Shown here piece by piece: positions 1-10,472 of a stretch of 64,000 nucleotides of DNA. The DNA lies in the NCBI GenBank assembly GCA_002104905.1, contig MCFE01000078.1, positions 62,001 to 126,000 of the forward strand, given 5' to 3'. The notes below the pieces were generated by a model. The model saw only the letters and a list, made by a program, of their open reading frames with translations. It did no database searches and was not told the origin of the DNA. The stretch is from Basidiobolus meristosporus CBS 931.73. Lineage: Eukaryota; Basidiobolomycota; Basidiobolomycetes; Basidiobolales; Basidiobolaceae. Numbering within the stretch: the stretch's first letter is position 1; each line of letters begins with the position of its first letter. The translations under genes and the position numbers were made by a program.

Positions 1-563
1 AACTCCATACTGGCTGCATTTTTCCGCCAACTGCCGAAGGTTGTACATTACTTATAATCCTACACCCATCTACTGTGCTGGGCAGTGTAACATGACGAAT
101 GGAGCCTTATCACCACTTGCTTGATGTCATTTCTAGGCCTTAATAGTAGGGCTGGTTCTAAATTTGGACGCCAATGATAATTCTGGATATAATCATTCAT
201 TTTCGTAAGTTGACGTGCTACGATCCATATTAATGGCGATGGCTCATACGTTTATTTATTCTTGGCGTATATTATTGACCTTACCCTGCCTTATCTAAAC
301 AATCGTGGAGTCGAGGCTGGCCAATACGAAAGCCTGAAATGCTAATTTGTTTCTCAATATTTATTAGACAATATTAATAGCAGGTGTAACGATTAATTAT
401 TGGACATTTAGTAGACAAGTTGGGTTGACATACCAATTTCGAGAGAGGATATCAAAGAAAGGAACAAGGAGTCGGATGAGATTAAGGAAAAATACAATAG
501 AAAGAGTGGGAGGGATTGTGAAATGCCAAAGAAATAAAATATCTATGCTATTATATTATGGGA
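1..563. other. Intergenic, 3' flank of LCB2
   Basis: AT-rich sequence downstream of the leftward serine palmitoyltransferase gene. I see no convincing open frame, RNA gene or repeat; any gene to the left lies outside the window. Confidence 0.5.
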
Positions 564-2189
564 TTAAGCGTGATTACTGACTTTGAGAAGCATTCTATCG
601 CCTATTTCATTGATTTGCTCTAAAGCCCAGTCCAAATCCTCCTTGGTATGTGCGGATGAGAGGCAGAAGCGAACTCGGCCGCTTACAATAGGTGTCGCGG
701 GATAGGCTACGACCACAACAGCAATTCCACGCGCGAGACACTCACGAGAGAATGCTGGGATCTTAGCAGGGTTAAACAACATCAAAGGAACAACAGGTGA
801 CTGTTCGTGACCATAAATGATGAATCCCATTTCTCTAAGTCTCTTGGCGAAGTAACGGCCGTTAAACGCAAGAGTATCCAATCGCTTTTTACCATCGTCG
901 GATCCATCCTCACCCATAATGATGGTCATCGAGGTAATCACTTGCTGGAGAACTGGGACCGACATTGGCTCGGCATAAACAGAGGAATGGCAAGTAAGGC
1001 GAAGATGATCAATCAAATTCTTGTTGCCAGCAATGTAGCCTCCAGCAGCACCGAAGCTCTTGGTGAAAGTTCCCATCAAGATGTCAACCTCGGCAGGGTC
1101 AACTCCCCAGAAGTCACAAACACCTCTACCTTTAGGGCCCAAAGCACCAATAGAGTGAGCCTCGTCGACATAGAGGTAGAACTTGTACTTCTTCTTCAAT
1201 TCAATAATCTCGGGAAGGCGAACAATGTTGCCTTCCATACTGTATAGACCTTCCACGATAACCATGATCTTCTTCCATGGGCGGTGTGTACGTGGTTGAC
1301 CTTGAGAGATAGACTCACGGAGTACGTTCTCCAAGCTCTCCATACTGTTGTGCGTGAAAACGCGGATAGCAGCTCCGGATAATCTGGCACCGCTCACGAT
1401 AGAAGAATGATTGAGCTCATCAGAGATGATCAAGCACCCTTTAGAAAGAAGAGAAGGAAGTGTGGTAGAGTTGGTGGCAAATCCCATGCTAACGATAATA
1501 GCATCCTCCTTGCCAACAAAGCGGGCGACCAATGCTTCGGCTTCCTGATGGAGTTGAGTAGTTCCAGCCTCCATACGGCTACTGGCGAGTGAAATACCGT
1601 ACTTGCGAATGGACTCCTCAACTGCATCTGCGCAAGCACCTTCACTTTGAGCGAAACCCAGGTAATTGTAGGAGGACAGATTCAGAACACTACGTGTTTT
1701 GCCGGTGTATCTGAAGGTGGTATTGAAGTCGTGACTGACACGTTCAATGAGAGTTAGAGTGCGACCAGGAACACCAGTAATGGGGCGGTTGAAGCAATCA
1801 CTAATACGACGGTACAGGCGACGACGGTAGAAAGATTCAAAATCCGAGAGGACGGGAGCATAGCCATTCTGGAAAGTGAACGGAACATACTCGGCGCTCT
1901 TAAACCTCTTTCCGAAAAAGTCACGAATATGGCCAAACATGATAAGAACAATGTAGCCGAAGTATGTAGAAATCAAGATGAACAGTGGCACATTCTCAAG
2001 CTCGTCAGGCTCAGACTTGGATACTGGCAGAGACGCAGTGGCAGTAGACTCCGCACTGGTTCTTTCGAAAGTGGTATCATTTTCTTTTAGAAGAGGTGGA
2101 GTGAGAAGCTCTTTGCCAGAGTGAAGATTTGTCTCGGTTATTGGGGAGCTTTTGAGGAATTCAAGGTTGGCTCTCTTGCCTTTACCCAT
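564..2189 (-). CDS. LCB2: Serine palmitoyltransferase, long-chain base subunit 2
   Basis: A single-exon protein of 541 aa that starts at the ATG at 2189. It catalyses the PLP-dependent condensation of L-serine with palmitoyl-CoA, the first step of sphingolipid synthesis, as a heterodimer with LCB1 in the ER membrane. The alpha-oxoamine synthase fold is recognisable throughout. The PLP lysine lies in GTFTKSFGAAGG (K377) and a VDEAHSIG motif near residue 341 contacts the cofactor ring. A hydrophobic segment at about residues 66-86 gives the single N-terminal membrane anchor typical of the LCB2 subunit. The length matches fungal LCB2 proteins. The lysine is present, so this is the catalytic subunit and not LCB1. 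The first 60 residues are Ser/Thr-rich and variable. No intron is apparent, unlike most neighbours. Confidence 0.97.
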   Translation of the reverse strand: MGKGKRANLEFLKSSPITETNLHSGKELLTPPLLKENDTTFERTSAESTATASLPVSKSEPDELENVPLFILISTYFGYIVLIMFGHIRDFFGKRFKSAEYVPFTFQNGYAPVLSDFESFYRRRLYRRISDCFNRPITGVPGRTLTLIERVSHDFNTTFRYTGKTRSVLNLSSYNYLGFAQSEGACADAVEESIRKYGISLASSRMEAGTTQLHQEAEALVARFVGKEDAIIVSMGFATNSTTLPSLLSKGCLIISDELNHSSIVSGARLSGAAIRVFTHNSMESLENVLRESISQGQPRTHRPWKKIMVIVEGLYSMEGNIVRLPEIIELKKKYKFYLYVDEAHSIGALGPKGRGVCDFWGVDPAEVDILMGTFTKSFGAAGGYIAGNKNLIDHLRLTCHSSVYAEPMSVPVLQQVITSMTIIMGEDGSDDGKKRLDTLAFNGRYFAKRLREMGFIIYGHEQSPVVPLMLFNPAKIPAFSRECLARGIAVVVVAYPATPIVSGRVRFCLSSAHTKEDLDWALEQINEIGDRMLLKVSNHA

Positions 2190-5157
2190 GTTGTGGAGTG
2201 ATGAACGGAATTAGAAGATTAAAGAAGGCAAGTAAAAATCCTAAAGAAGGATATAAAAGGAATGGATATCAAGGAAATCAGAGAAGAGGATATGTAGACT
2301 CAGGTGGGCAGTGACCTTGTAAATATATGGACGAAATACCCCGAGATTTTTTTCACCACTCTTAGCTAAGATCAATACAACCCCAAATTATTCGGCAAGA
2401 AAGGGGAAAATAAGCCGTTCAGGGAAACAATGATCTTGTAGATCGGCAAATTACTGAAGAATATTGCTAAGCAACATACACACAATAGCAATGGGCAGCG
2501 ATGGACACTACGGATTGTATATCATGAGGGTTAGGCAGGTTTCATGCGTGACCGATGTTTACCTTGGCCATGTAGGAAAACTGCCTTCCACATATTCATA
2601 CACCAAGTTGCACATGCTAATCGATTTTCAGCTGAATTGAAATGCAGTACACGAATAAAGATTTATTAATCAGCATTTGATAGTGTATTCAGAGTGTTGA
2701 TTGGTCTGCACGACTCCCCAATTTCCACCCTAATGTCTTTTTAGGGAGGGAAGGGTATCCGATCGTCGGATTTATTGAGCTGCTGTACATTTGGGTCACT
2801 GTCAAGCCATTGGTGAGGAGGGCGTTCATGACGATTTGTGAACATGAGGAATGAATTCTGTCATACCCATATTAGTACAAGTCCTTGGCCTGGTTGACCT
2901 CTCAATACTTGGTCCCTACAAATATTCTGTGCTACTGATGATATTATAAACTCAGCCTTCTAATATATACGTTATTTAGGAAGCATGATTGATTCCCCTT
3001 CCGTGTGTATGTCTAGACTACGTTTCGAAAGGGTTGGTATCTCTTTGCATTAAACCCTTCCTAGGCCGGCCCTTATCTGACATCTAATTAGTATTAATAA
3101 GCAGCATTTAATTATTTTAATTGCTATCATTCTAGCTAGGTTTACCTTAACTATGATTCTACTCACATGTATGCCAGGCCTTAGAATACCTCACGGTGTC
3201 GCGGGTAGTTGGTGCTCGTGCCGGCATATTATTTGTAATAAAGCAATAGCCTTTCGCTCATTTAAATCGTACCACCCAGTTGAATGCTCTTAGAGAAGGG
3301 CTGTGCCGATTACAAATGCGGATTTGCTTGCCACTCAGGCCCATGTGTATATCCGCAATAAAATTATACAAGTTCTAAACCAGAAGCCATGTCTTCTCTG
3401 AGACAGCCCCTTAAAATGAGCAGCATCCCCTTCATTGTGGATCCATTCCATAAGTATATGCCAGGCAGCTTCATATATTGCAATTGGACAACATAGCGGA
3501 CCTCTTTCGGCAGAAATGACAACCCAGTTGCCGCTACGAATAGTATTGGTAACTCGCCAATTACTCTCATTCGTGAATCAACTTCCTATATCTCACCGGC
3601 AGCATTCGGTAAACGTCGTGTCCTCTTTAGAGGCAGACCGGTGGAGTTGATATTTAATATTCCATAATGGGCCGAATGTGGCTTACAAGCTTAAAGGTTA
3701 TAAGATTTTCCACTACCCAGTGCGCTCCAAAGGGGTACATTTTGCAGAAGGCTCATCAAGAGTTAATTTAGTTAAATTGTTGGTGCAACACACAAATTAA
3801 TTGATTGTATGACATCTTGGGCTGGTGAAATTGGGACAGAGTTCCGGAGCGTTAAATATGATTTTCGCAATCACTCTTCATCATCTTGTGAGGTTAACAA
3901 AGTTAGGCAAAATAGATAAAATCGCTTATGGCGAGTGGAAATTAGGCCAAGTATAACGGCCATTCCAAATCTGGGTATTGCATCATTGTATGTTGGAATC
4001 AGATTAGCGATTGCTCATAAAGGGAATGGTTATGTATCCTAAACTCAAAATCGGCCTCTTGGAGGCGTAGTTGAGCCACCTCTTGTTGGGTTTACTAAAT
4101 CACACCTAGTGGCATCAGATTAATGACATAACCATCCCAATAGAGAATACGCTGTAAATGCGAAAAACACGGCAGGTAGCGCGACCATCTTCGTCAAATA
4201 ATGCTGGATTGAAACCCACCCATAGCGTCGTGGACTCTTGCGCACGCCCCGCTAGTAGAGCATCTGAGTTATTCCCAAAGAAACTTGTGCTGAGGCTTCA
4301 TTGGAGGAATTACTTGGTTGGCTTTGGGAATTCCTATGGACTGGTCGAACCAAGACTCACCGCTAAAGCCTAGCCTATCTTAGCCAGTTCATGTTTAGCG
4401 AAGGTGAATTGAAGCTGGTTAACTTAACAACCATTACGTATGCGGTTGGAGCTTATCAACACCAGTAACTTTATGCTTGAATAAAGGAGGGCACCCTTGT
4501 GAGAACAACTATATTTAGCACTGTCAAAAATCAACATGACCTTAATCTGACAATGTGCAGCTTTGGTAACAAGTTTCACTTGGGCTGTTAATATGGCCAA
4601 TGGCATACCAACATGCGTATCTCATATTTGGGCGCTACCGCGGCTGGATAGCATTGCTATTAATATCCATCACATCACTAGAAATCCAGTGCTTAGATGT
4701 ATCTCAGATGTCCAAGGCTTTGCGTAGCATAAGTATACCACAACCAGCCAAAGGTTCAGTTATCTCTGAGATCTGGTGATACCGCCGTTGCTGTGAGTCC
4801 ACTCTTGAAATTAGGCTTTACAAATGAGGGGCATCAATGCTATCTATGGTATGAACTGAAACCTCCAAAAATATAATCCTCAAGGTGAAATATCGATTGA
4901 TATCTGAAACAACGGTCCAAGATTTCTTAAATGGGACCAGTTTGTTATGATATTGATGATAGGAGAACAAAGTAATATGGCAAAGGTTAACTGTTCATTG
5001 GCTAGTGAACATTAAGATTGCTCTTTTGTTGATGGAACGATCAGTTGGTTTTGGGGAAAGGTGAAGGGGAAAGCGCAAGGGGATCATTTTAAAAAGGCTG
5101 ACTCTCCCCTTTCAGTCTACAGCATTCGCACACGAAACACATATCAATCATCGTATC
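2190..5157. other. 3 kb intergenic stretch without recognisable genes
   Basis: It separates the divergently transcribed LCB2 and GNA1. The open frames inside are all short (up to about 70 codons), lack splice-consistent extensions and show no family resemblance. The composition is AT-rich with many stops in all frames. I see no tRNA, transposon end or tandem repeat. Promoters of both genes must lie at the two edges. Confidence 0.5.
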
Positions 5158-5796
5158 ATGGCTTCTCCTCTTTTCTCGCCCAAGTTGATCTCTCAGGAGA
5201 TTCAATCCAAACTTCCGGAGGGTTTCGTTATCAGACCACTTCAAATTGATGACTACGAAAAGGGCTTTCTTGAAACTCTGTCCCAGTTGACTGTGGTCGG
5301 AGACTACGGCAAAGATAAATTCATTGAGAGATATGAGTATATGAAAAAGCATAATCACGAATACTTCACCATCGTTATTGAAAACACCAAGGAAAAGCGT
5401 ATCTTTGCTGCTGGCACAGTACTAATTGAAAGAAAGTTCATCCGAGGTGCTGGTTTGGTAAGTATCATTTAGCAAGGCTTGTCCATCGATGCTATTTTAA
5501 CCAGGTGTTCTCTAGGTTGGTCATATTGAAGATATCGTTGTTCACAAGGGGGCTCGTGGCCTCAACTTTGGCAAATGGTACGTAATAGCTGGTTGGCTAC
5601 GGAACTAACTTGGCGCTAACTCATCGAATGCAGGATAATTCTTCAGCTCAAGCACATTGGAGCCTCGGTCGGATGCTACAAAATCATCTTAGATTGCTCC
5701 AAAGACAACATCCCCTTTTACGAGAAGTGTGGTTTTGATCATAAGGAATATGAGATGGTTTGGTATTGTAAGGATGCCGTCAAAGCTAAACTCTAA
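5158..5796 (+). CDS. GNA1: Glucosamine-6-phosphate N-acetyltransferase
   Basis: A GNAT-fold enzyme that makes N-acetylglucosamine-6-phosphate from glucosamine-6-phosphate and acetyl-CoA, on the path to UDP-GlcNAc for chitin, N-glycans and GPI anchors. I assign three exons, 5158-5457, 5516-5577 and 5634-5796, with GT-AG introns. The joined frame gives 174 aa, the usual length of the family. The C-terminal half shows the family core: VGHIEDIVVH followed by a RGLNFGKW acetyl-CoA pyrophosphate loop, then GCYKIILDC and NIPFYEKCGF. Exon joints are fixed by this conserved core: the Trp codon after FGK is split by the second intron. The short exon 1 open frame runs on into the intron, so the unspliced frame alone gives a false 104-aa product. 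Confidence 0.95.
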
Positions 5797-7470
5797 ATTA
5801 GATTACTGTACAATGATCAAACAGCTACCCTTCTATACTGTATTCTGCTTTTAATCTACAGAGCTCCACGTTAATATACACCGTGGTTGACTGCTCACAA
5901 CTTCAAGGTGATTGATATCTAGTAAAATCACGTCACTTGTTTCATTTACATCTAAGCGCCCTTGTCATCCCATCAAATAAACGGATATGAGACTTGATAT
6001 TTTTGGTAGTTGGTTTCAAGGTCAAGCAATTGCCACATCCTAAACCTGGAATGCATGGCAATTGGTGAGAATGTGTTTCATGCAATTGGGCTCCAACATC
6101 GTGGAAAACGGTGCTACATCTGTGATATGTATTAGGTACAAGAAGTTGGGCACCATGCGTAAGAGCATTTACCTCTGTAATGCTGAATATCATATCTGCC
6201 GGTGCTTCATACTAGTTGGTTTCTGCTCAGCGAATCCCCATGAAAATCCGTCCGCTTCCCAGCTGTGTGCTTCAGAGGCACTGCTGGCATTGCCAAGAAA
6301 TATAATCCAAGACTACTGATGATTATCATTAAAATACATCTGTATGCTTGACGTGTGCAGCGAGAATTGATGGGAAAATGCATCAATTAATTGACCTTAA
6401 ATATCAGGTGATACTTATCGGGTCCAGTGGTAAATAGTTGGGTTTGCAACCAATAACTGTTACAATCTCCATACAATTCTAATTCGTAATACAGCCACTA
6501 GTCTGCAAGGCTGGCAATTGTCTAGTATATATGATTGAAAATCATGAATGATCAAATTTCAACAAGTGAACAGTACCCTCACAAGATTCTTCAATTATAT
6601 GGCGTTGTGTAGAGCTACGACTAAGCATATGGTGTATAAGACCATTAATGGAGGACAAATGCAGACCTTGGAGACTCGTAGGCGGCTTGCTTTAGTATAT
6701 AAGCCCTATTTTGGTAAGTCTCCCATGTTACCCTGCAATGTATAAGAATAAGTACTTTAAAGGTGGAAAGTCTGTTTTTATGCCAAGGTACAATGAGAAA
6801 ATTTACAAGCTCTTGTGGCTATCAGGCAGTTTTTATTAGCTTGATTTTGTTGAACAATATTCGGGAATGGTTTCATACAAATCTTCTACAAAACTACCAA
6901 CCTTTGTCATACATTCTCCAACACATTCCAGATTGTCAATAGGTATGTCTCCAGTTTGTTTGCACAGTAATCCTGAACATCCAATTTCCAAATACCTGGT
7001 GAATGTAAAGCTCTCAAGCGAAATTAATTTCCAAACTTAAACCAATTTGCAAAAAACTGACTCAATACAACATGATGATGTTCGAATCGTTTGGTGGAAT
7101 ACGAACTGCTTGAAATGTTATTGTGCATAGGCAACAAAGCTGATTATTATTTTGCTAACTTCATAAGTGTCCAGACAACTTTGTATCCACTTGATGAAAA
7201 TTGAGACAAGCATAAAAGTGCCAAACCTATCTCTATGTACTATGATGCTGACTTGGGATTTGTTAAAATCCCTGAAGCGCGTAGATTTGAATAATCTAGA
7301 AGGGACGATGTGTACATATATATAGTATCAGCACTATTTTTGGTTCATAATTTCATGCATGTTTGGGTACAGGAAGGTAGAAATTCCATGGTTAATGGTC
7401 AATAGGGTCCCATAACCACTCCCAATATTCAACCTCATATTTAATAATGTGATTTACTTCCGTAATAAGC
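5797..7470. other. Intergenic between GNA1 and U1 snRNA
   Basis: About 1.7 kb with only short open frames (85 codons or fewer), none supported by family resemblance or splice logic. The last 100-200 bp should contain the promoter of the U1 snRNA gene (snRNA-type proximal element), but I cannot name a fungal consensus with confidence. Confidence 0.45.
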
Positions 7471-7635
7471 ATACTTACCTGGCAGGGACAGTCCGTGATC
7501 AAGTAGGCGGGCTGTTCGTTTTAGAACTTGGGCATTGCACAGCGTCCCAGGGTCTTTAACGCGAACATCTTTCGGGGTGTCTCGACTGTTAAATTTTTGT
7601 TTGTGGGAGGTGAGCGCTATGCGCCGCCTCCTGCC
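7471..7635 (+). ncRNA. U1 spliceosomal snRNA
   Basis: The 5' end reads ATACTTACCTGGCAGGG, the universally conserved U1 start that pairs with 5' splice sites (GTAAGT, as seen in the introns here). Further hallmarks follow in the right order. Stem-loop I has a GATCA-containing loop (U1-70K site). Stem-loop II has ATTGCAC (U1A site) near 7534. A short stem-loop III follows. An Sm-type site AAATTTTTG lies at 7591-7599. A terminal GC-rich hairpin (GGAGGTGAGCGC/GCGCCGCCTCC) ends near 7635. The length of about 165 nt matches the usual size of U1 (about 164 nt in man). The exact 3' end is estimated from the last hairpin. It ends about 60 bp from the stop codon of the oppositely oriented GPC1 gene. 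Confidence 0.95.
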
Positions 7636-7695
7636 ATTCTCCATTTTATTGCTAAATCCCTGGAACTTTTTAAGACAATGAAGTTTAAATATGAT

Positions 7696-8952
7696 TTAAT
7701 TTGCATGAGCTTTGTTGACCTTATCTTCCTTTTTGATCTCATCATTGAGTTCCTGAAGCTCCTTAACATATTGTTTGGTGAAAACATCGAAGTAGTATGT
7801 ACTTCCGTTCCACAAACTGATCAGCGAGATACCTAATAAAAAGGCTGTATGGAGCCAAAAGTATCGATATAGCAAGATGGTTGGTAACATGGTGACAAGT
7901 GCGTAGATAAGCTGCATCCCCATGAACGTATAAATCTTGTACTTGTCTCCAAAAACCGCCGCAGTCTGGCCGATCTTTGATTTTCTATCCTCAAGTAGCC
8001 ACGTAATCGAAGTAGCCCTCTTGCCTTGGAAGACCTTCTCCTTTCTTCCAACCAATATGAAGATATAGTACAATACTTGCCATATGCCATATATCAGAAG
8101 TGAAAACAATATAGCATCAATAAATCTAACGGGATCTTCGATGCCTTTGTTCTTCTGTTGGTTAGCATAGGAGCCGTAACGCTCCATCCTTTGCGCCGAT
8201 ATGGGTATTAGCCAGCGGATGGTGTAAAGGGTGAATGGGGGTGCAATGTGAATGAAAGTGGATGTGACTTTGTCTAGAGAGTGAAATACCAAGGAGTTCC
8301 TCCACGCTACAACCGCCCATAATATTGGTCCGTGAGACAGGCAAAAGGCTGCACTAAAGATGTAGGCATTTTTGGGAAACACCCACAGATAGAAAATCAC
8401 CAGGACATTAACAAAGTAGCACAGGTCAAATACGAAATAATGCCAAGCCTTCGATTTGTATATCACAAAACGAAGAAATACCAAACCAACAGCCCAGAAG
8501 GTATACCATTCTGGCATCCAGGCAGGTATCCTTCCGACTAGATAGGCCACTGAGAATATGTTACTGACACCCAAGACAAAGGAAATCTTATCCCTTAATC
8601 TGATTACGTGTTTCTCCTGCCATTTGCGGGCCATCTTCTCCCGTTGCTCCACTAGCTTGATCTTTTTCTGAAGACGCTCGCGGGATTCCTTGTCGAGCTT
8701 GGCTTTCTTCAAGAGGTTATTATAGGTTTCATCAAGTTTTTTACTCCAATCATTCCGCTTCGCCTGCATGGCCTCTTTTGTGTGAAGTGGGATCTGGTTA
8801 ACCAAGGCCAAAAGGATATTGTCAAACAAGGAGAATTGCTCCTCGGACCAGATATCATCAAAGTCTGTATCTGACATGGAGCTGTTGGTTGGCGAAGGAG
8901 GAATCTGCCTGAGTTCAGCGTCAGGCTTGTCTGGAAAGGAGGCTTCGTTCAT
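7696..8952 (-). CDS. GPC1: Glycerophosphocholine acyltransferase (GPC1/DUF2838 family)
   Basis: A single-exon membrane protein of 418 aa starting at the ATG at 8952. Family members acylate glycerophosphocholine with acyl-CoA to give lysophosphatidylcholine, in phosphatidylcholine remodelling. In the sequence, an acidic and Ser-rich N-terminus (1-50) is followed by a basic amphipathic coiled-coil stretch (60-120). About eight hydrophobic segments follow between 125 and 400, with family-like motifs such as AWHYFVFDLCYFVN, CLSHGPILWA and STYYFDVFTKQY. The C-terminus is charged. It is convergent with the U1 snRNA gene and divergent from the gene at 9226, with about 270 bp of shared upstream DNA. 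Identification rests on overall resemblance to yeast YGR149W; confidence in the exact reaction is moderate to high. Confidence 0.88.
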   Translation of the reverse strand: MNEASFPDKPDAELRQIPPSPTNSSMSDTDFDDIWSEEQFSLFDNILLALVNQIPLHTKEAMQAKRNDWSKKLDETYNNLLKKAKLDKESRERLQKKIKLVEQREKMARKWQEKHVIRLRDKISFVLGVSNIFSVAYLVGRIPAWMPEWYTFWAVGLVFLRFVIYKSKAWHYFVFDLCYFVNVLVIFYLWVFPKNAYIFSAAFCLSHGPILWAVVAWRNSLVFHSLDKVTSTFIHIAPPFTLYTIRWLIPISAQRMERYGSYANQQKNKGIEDPVRFIDAILFSLLIYGIWQVLYYIFILVGRKEKVFQGKRATSITWLLEDRKSKIGQTAAVFGDKYKIYTFMGMQLIYALVTMLPTILLYRYFWLHTAFLLGISLISLWNGSTYYFDVFTKQYVKELQELNDEIKKEDKVNKAHAN

Positions 8953-9225
8953 TATGTGATGAGAGCTTGTGGTAAGCTGTAATAGCGAATGTCAATTCTT
9001 TTCCCATAATAACTCCATTTGAGTCAACCAATTAGCGACTTGGAGTCCATGATACATCATAATTACGTATTACCATATTTGTAGCACGCTTCTGGTAACT
9101 AGATTGGAGATGTCGGATAATTGCAGTCGGACAGCAGCGGGTTGTCCGGCTAAAAGTGATAACCTCAAAATTATAAAAACATGTATTGCGGCCCTTACAA
9201 TACACTACATCCAATACCTTACAAC

Positions 9226-9942
9226 ATGTTCCGTAGAAAATTGTTTACCATTCCACTTTATGGAGCTTCAGCTATAGGCTTAGGTGCTGTGTCTGCCGGC
9301 ATGTATTATAATCAGAGTGCGCTTAAAAAGGTGAACGAATTCTCAGGGGTGCCATCCTGGAGTTCACTGCATTCCTTAAAGGGCCCATTGAATAATAAAA
9401 CTGCTGAAGAGCAGATTTATCTCGATTCCTTCAGTATTCAAGTTCCCCAATCGCAGTTATCCACCCCTCATTCAACTGCTGATCAGGACAGATTGCTTAG
9501 CAACTATGCTCGTGCATTTTACACCTCCCCCGTGTTCAAATTTGAAAGATTCCTCCTTGGATTGTTCAAGGGATCTTCTCAAACTCCACCCGAAACGGAC
9601 AAGGATATTCTCTCCAAGAAGTTCCAAGTTGGCGACGTTGTTGCTGTTGAAACTTACCAAGTTTCTAAGCGGGATTCTAACCAGATTGAGTTCAAGTTCA
9701 GCCTACAGAAAGACGTGATTGACGGATCTAGTTGGCTGGCAGTCCAAGAGCCGGAGACCGAGGGAGGAGCCTATACCTTTTGGTTTGGCACAGCCATATA
9801 TCCAGCTAACAAGGAGCTAGCAGATTTTGAAAGTCGATTCAAATCAGACAATCTCGAGGCTCGCTTCCACAAACTATACTCCCGTGTCTTAATTGACATG
9901 GCAGTCAAAAAGCTAGCCTCCATGTATCCGCAAGCAGGATGA
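9226..9942 (+). CDS. Hypothetical protein with N-terminal hydrophobic/mitochondrial-like leader
   Basis: A single-exon protein of 238 aa from the ATG at 9226. An earlier in-frame ATG at 9181 would add 15 residues, but a TATA-like element (TTATAAAA, 9171-9178) abuts it, so the later ATG is more likely the one transcribed. The N-terminus (MFRRKLFTIPLYGAS) is basic, then hydrophobic, and runs into a Gly/Ala-rich helix ending near residue 27. This looks like a mitochondrial presequence with an inner-membrane anchor. The remainder is soluble with an aromatic-rich patch (YTFWFGTAIYP). I do not recognise a family. Its upstream region is shared with GPC1. Confidence 0.7.
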   Translation: MFRRKLFTIPLYGASAIGLGAVSAGMYYNQSALKKVNEFSGVPSWSSLHSLKGPLNNKTAEEQIYLDSFSIQVPQSQLSTPHSTADQDRLLSNYARAFYTSPVFKFERFLLGLFKGSSQTPPETDKDILSKKFQVGDVVAVETYQVSKRDSNQIEFKFSLQKDVIDGSSWLAVQEPETEGGAYTFWFGTAIYPANKELADFESRFKSDNLEARFHKLYSRVLIDMAVKKLASMYPQAG

Positions 9943-10472
9943 TCAATAAAATCCAATCGACTCTCAAGCTAAGACTTCCCATGTTTACCTGCTTCACGAG
10001 AGGCTTGGGAAGATAGTGGTGGTGAAGCAGGTAAATAATCAGATCCGAAGATGTAGATTTATGTACATCTGATTGATATCGATGAAACACTCCCACACAT
10101 GTTTTTTAATCTCTGACAAAAGGTGTGATCAGGGCAGTGAAGGTCGGCTTATGGGAATAAGGTTAGTACCCAATACTTATCTGGAACCTGTTTGATAAAT
10201 GATTCCCACATGCTGCATTGATGTGAATGTTTACTCTGAATGCACGACGCCAGGTCGCTCTTCACCATATTCGACAGTATCTACGGGTTGTTTGTTCAGG
10301 TTAATAACGATGCCAATCAGTGTATAATGGTTGGGTTTTCCGCACAACAATATGCATACTGAGAGAGTATCAACATGCAAAGCTCGCATAGATATCGGGT
10401 TGGCTATACCAAAAGGTATCTGTAAATCAGAGTATCTCTGGTGTTACCCGACATTCATTCAATATATCAAAA
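9943..10472. other. Intergenic, contains a long-arm hairpin
   Basis: 530 bp between the hypothetical gene and the first CX3C-family gene. The only clear structure is the inverted repeat at 9984-10035 (separate entry). The upstream region of the CX3C gene near 10400-10470 shows no obvious TATA match. Confidence 0.4.
9984..10035. repeat. Perfect 14-bp inverted repeat (hairpin)
   Basis: TTTACCTGCTTCAC at 9984-9997 is exactly complementary to GTGAAGCAGGTAAA at 10022-10035, with a 24-nt loop. It starts about 40 bp after the stop of the hypothetical gene and so probably lies in its 3' UTR. It could be a 3'-end RNA stem or the remnant of a small inverted-repeat element. The sequence is seen directly; the function is unknown. 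Confidence 0.8.

Noticed and set aside
2190-2260. ATATCCTT-like motif upstream of LCB2 as a U12 intron in the 5' UTR
   Set aside because: The branch-site match is poor and the nearest AC is about 21 nt beyond; no frame information supports splicing.
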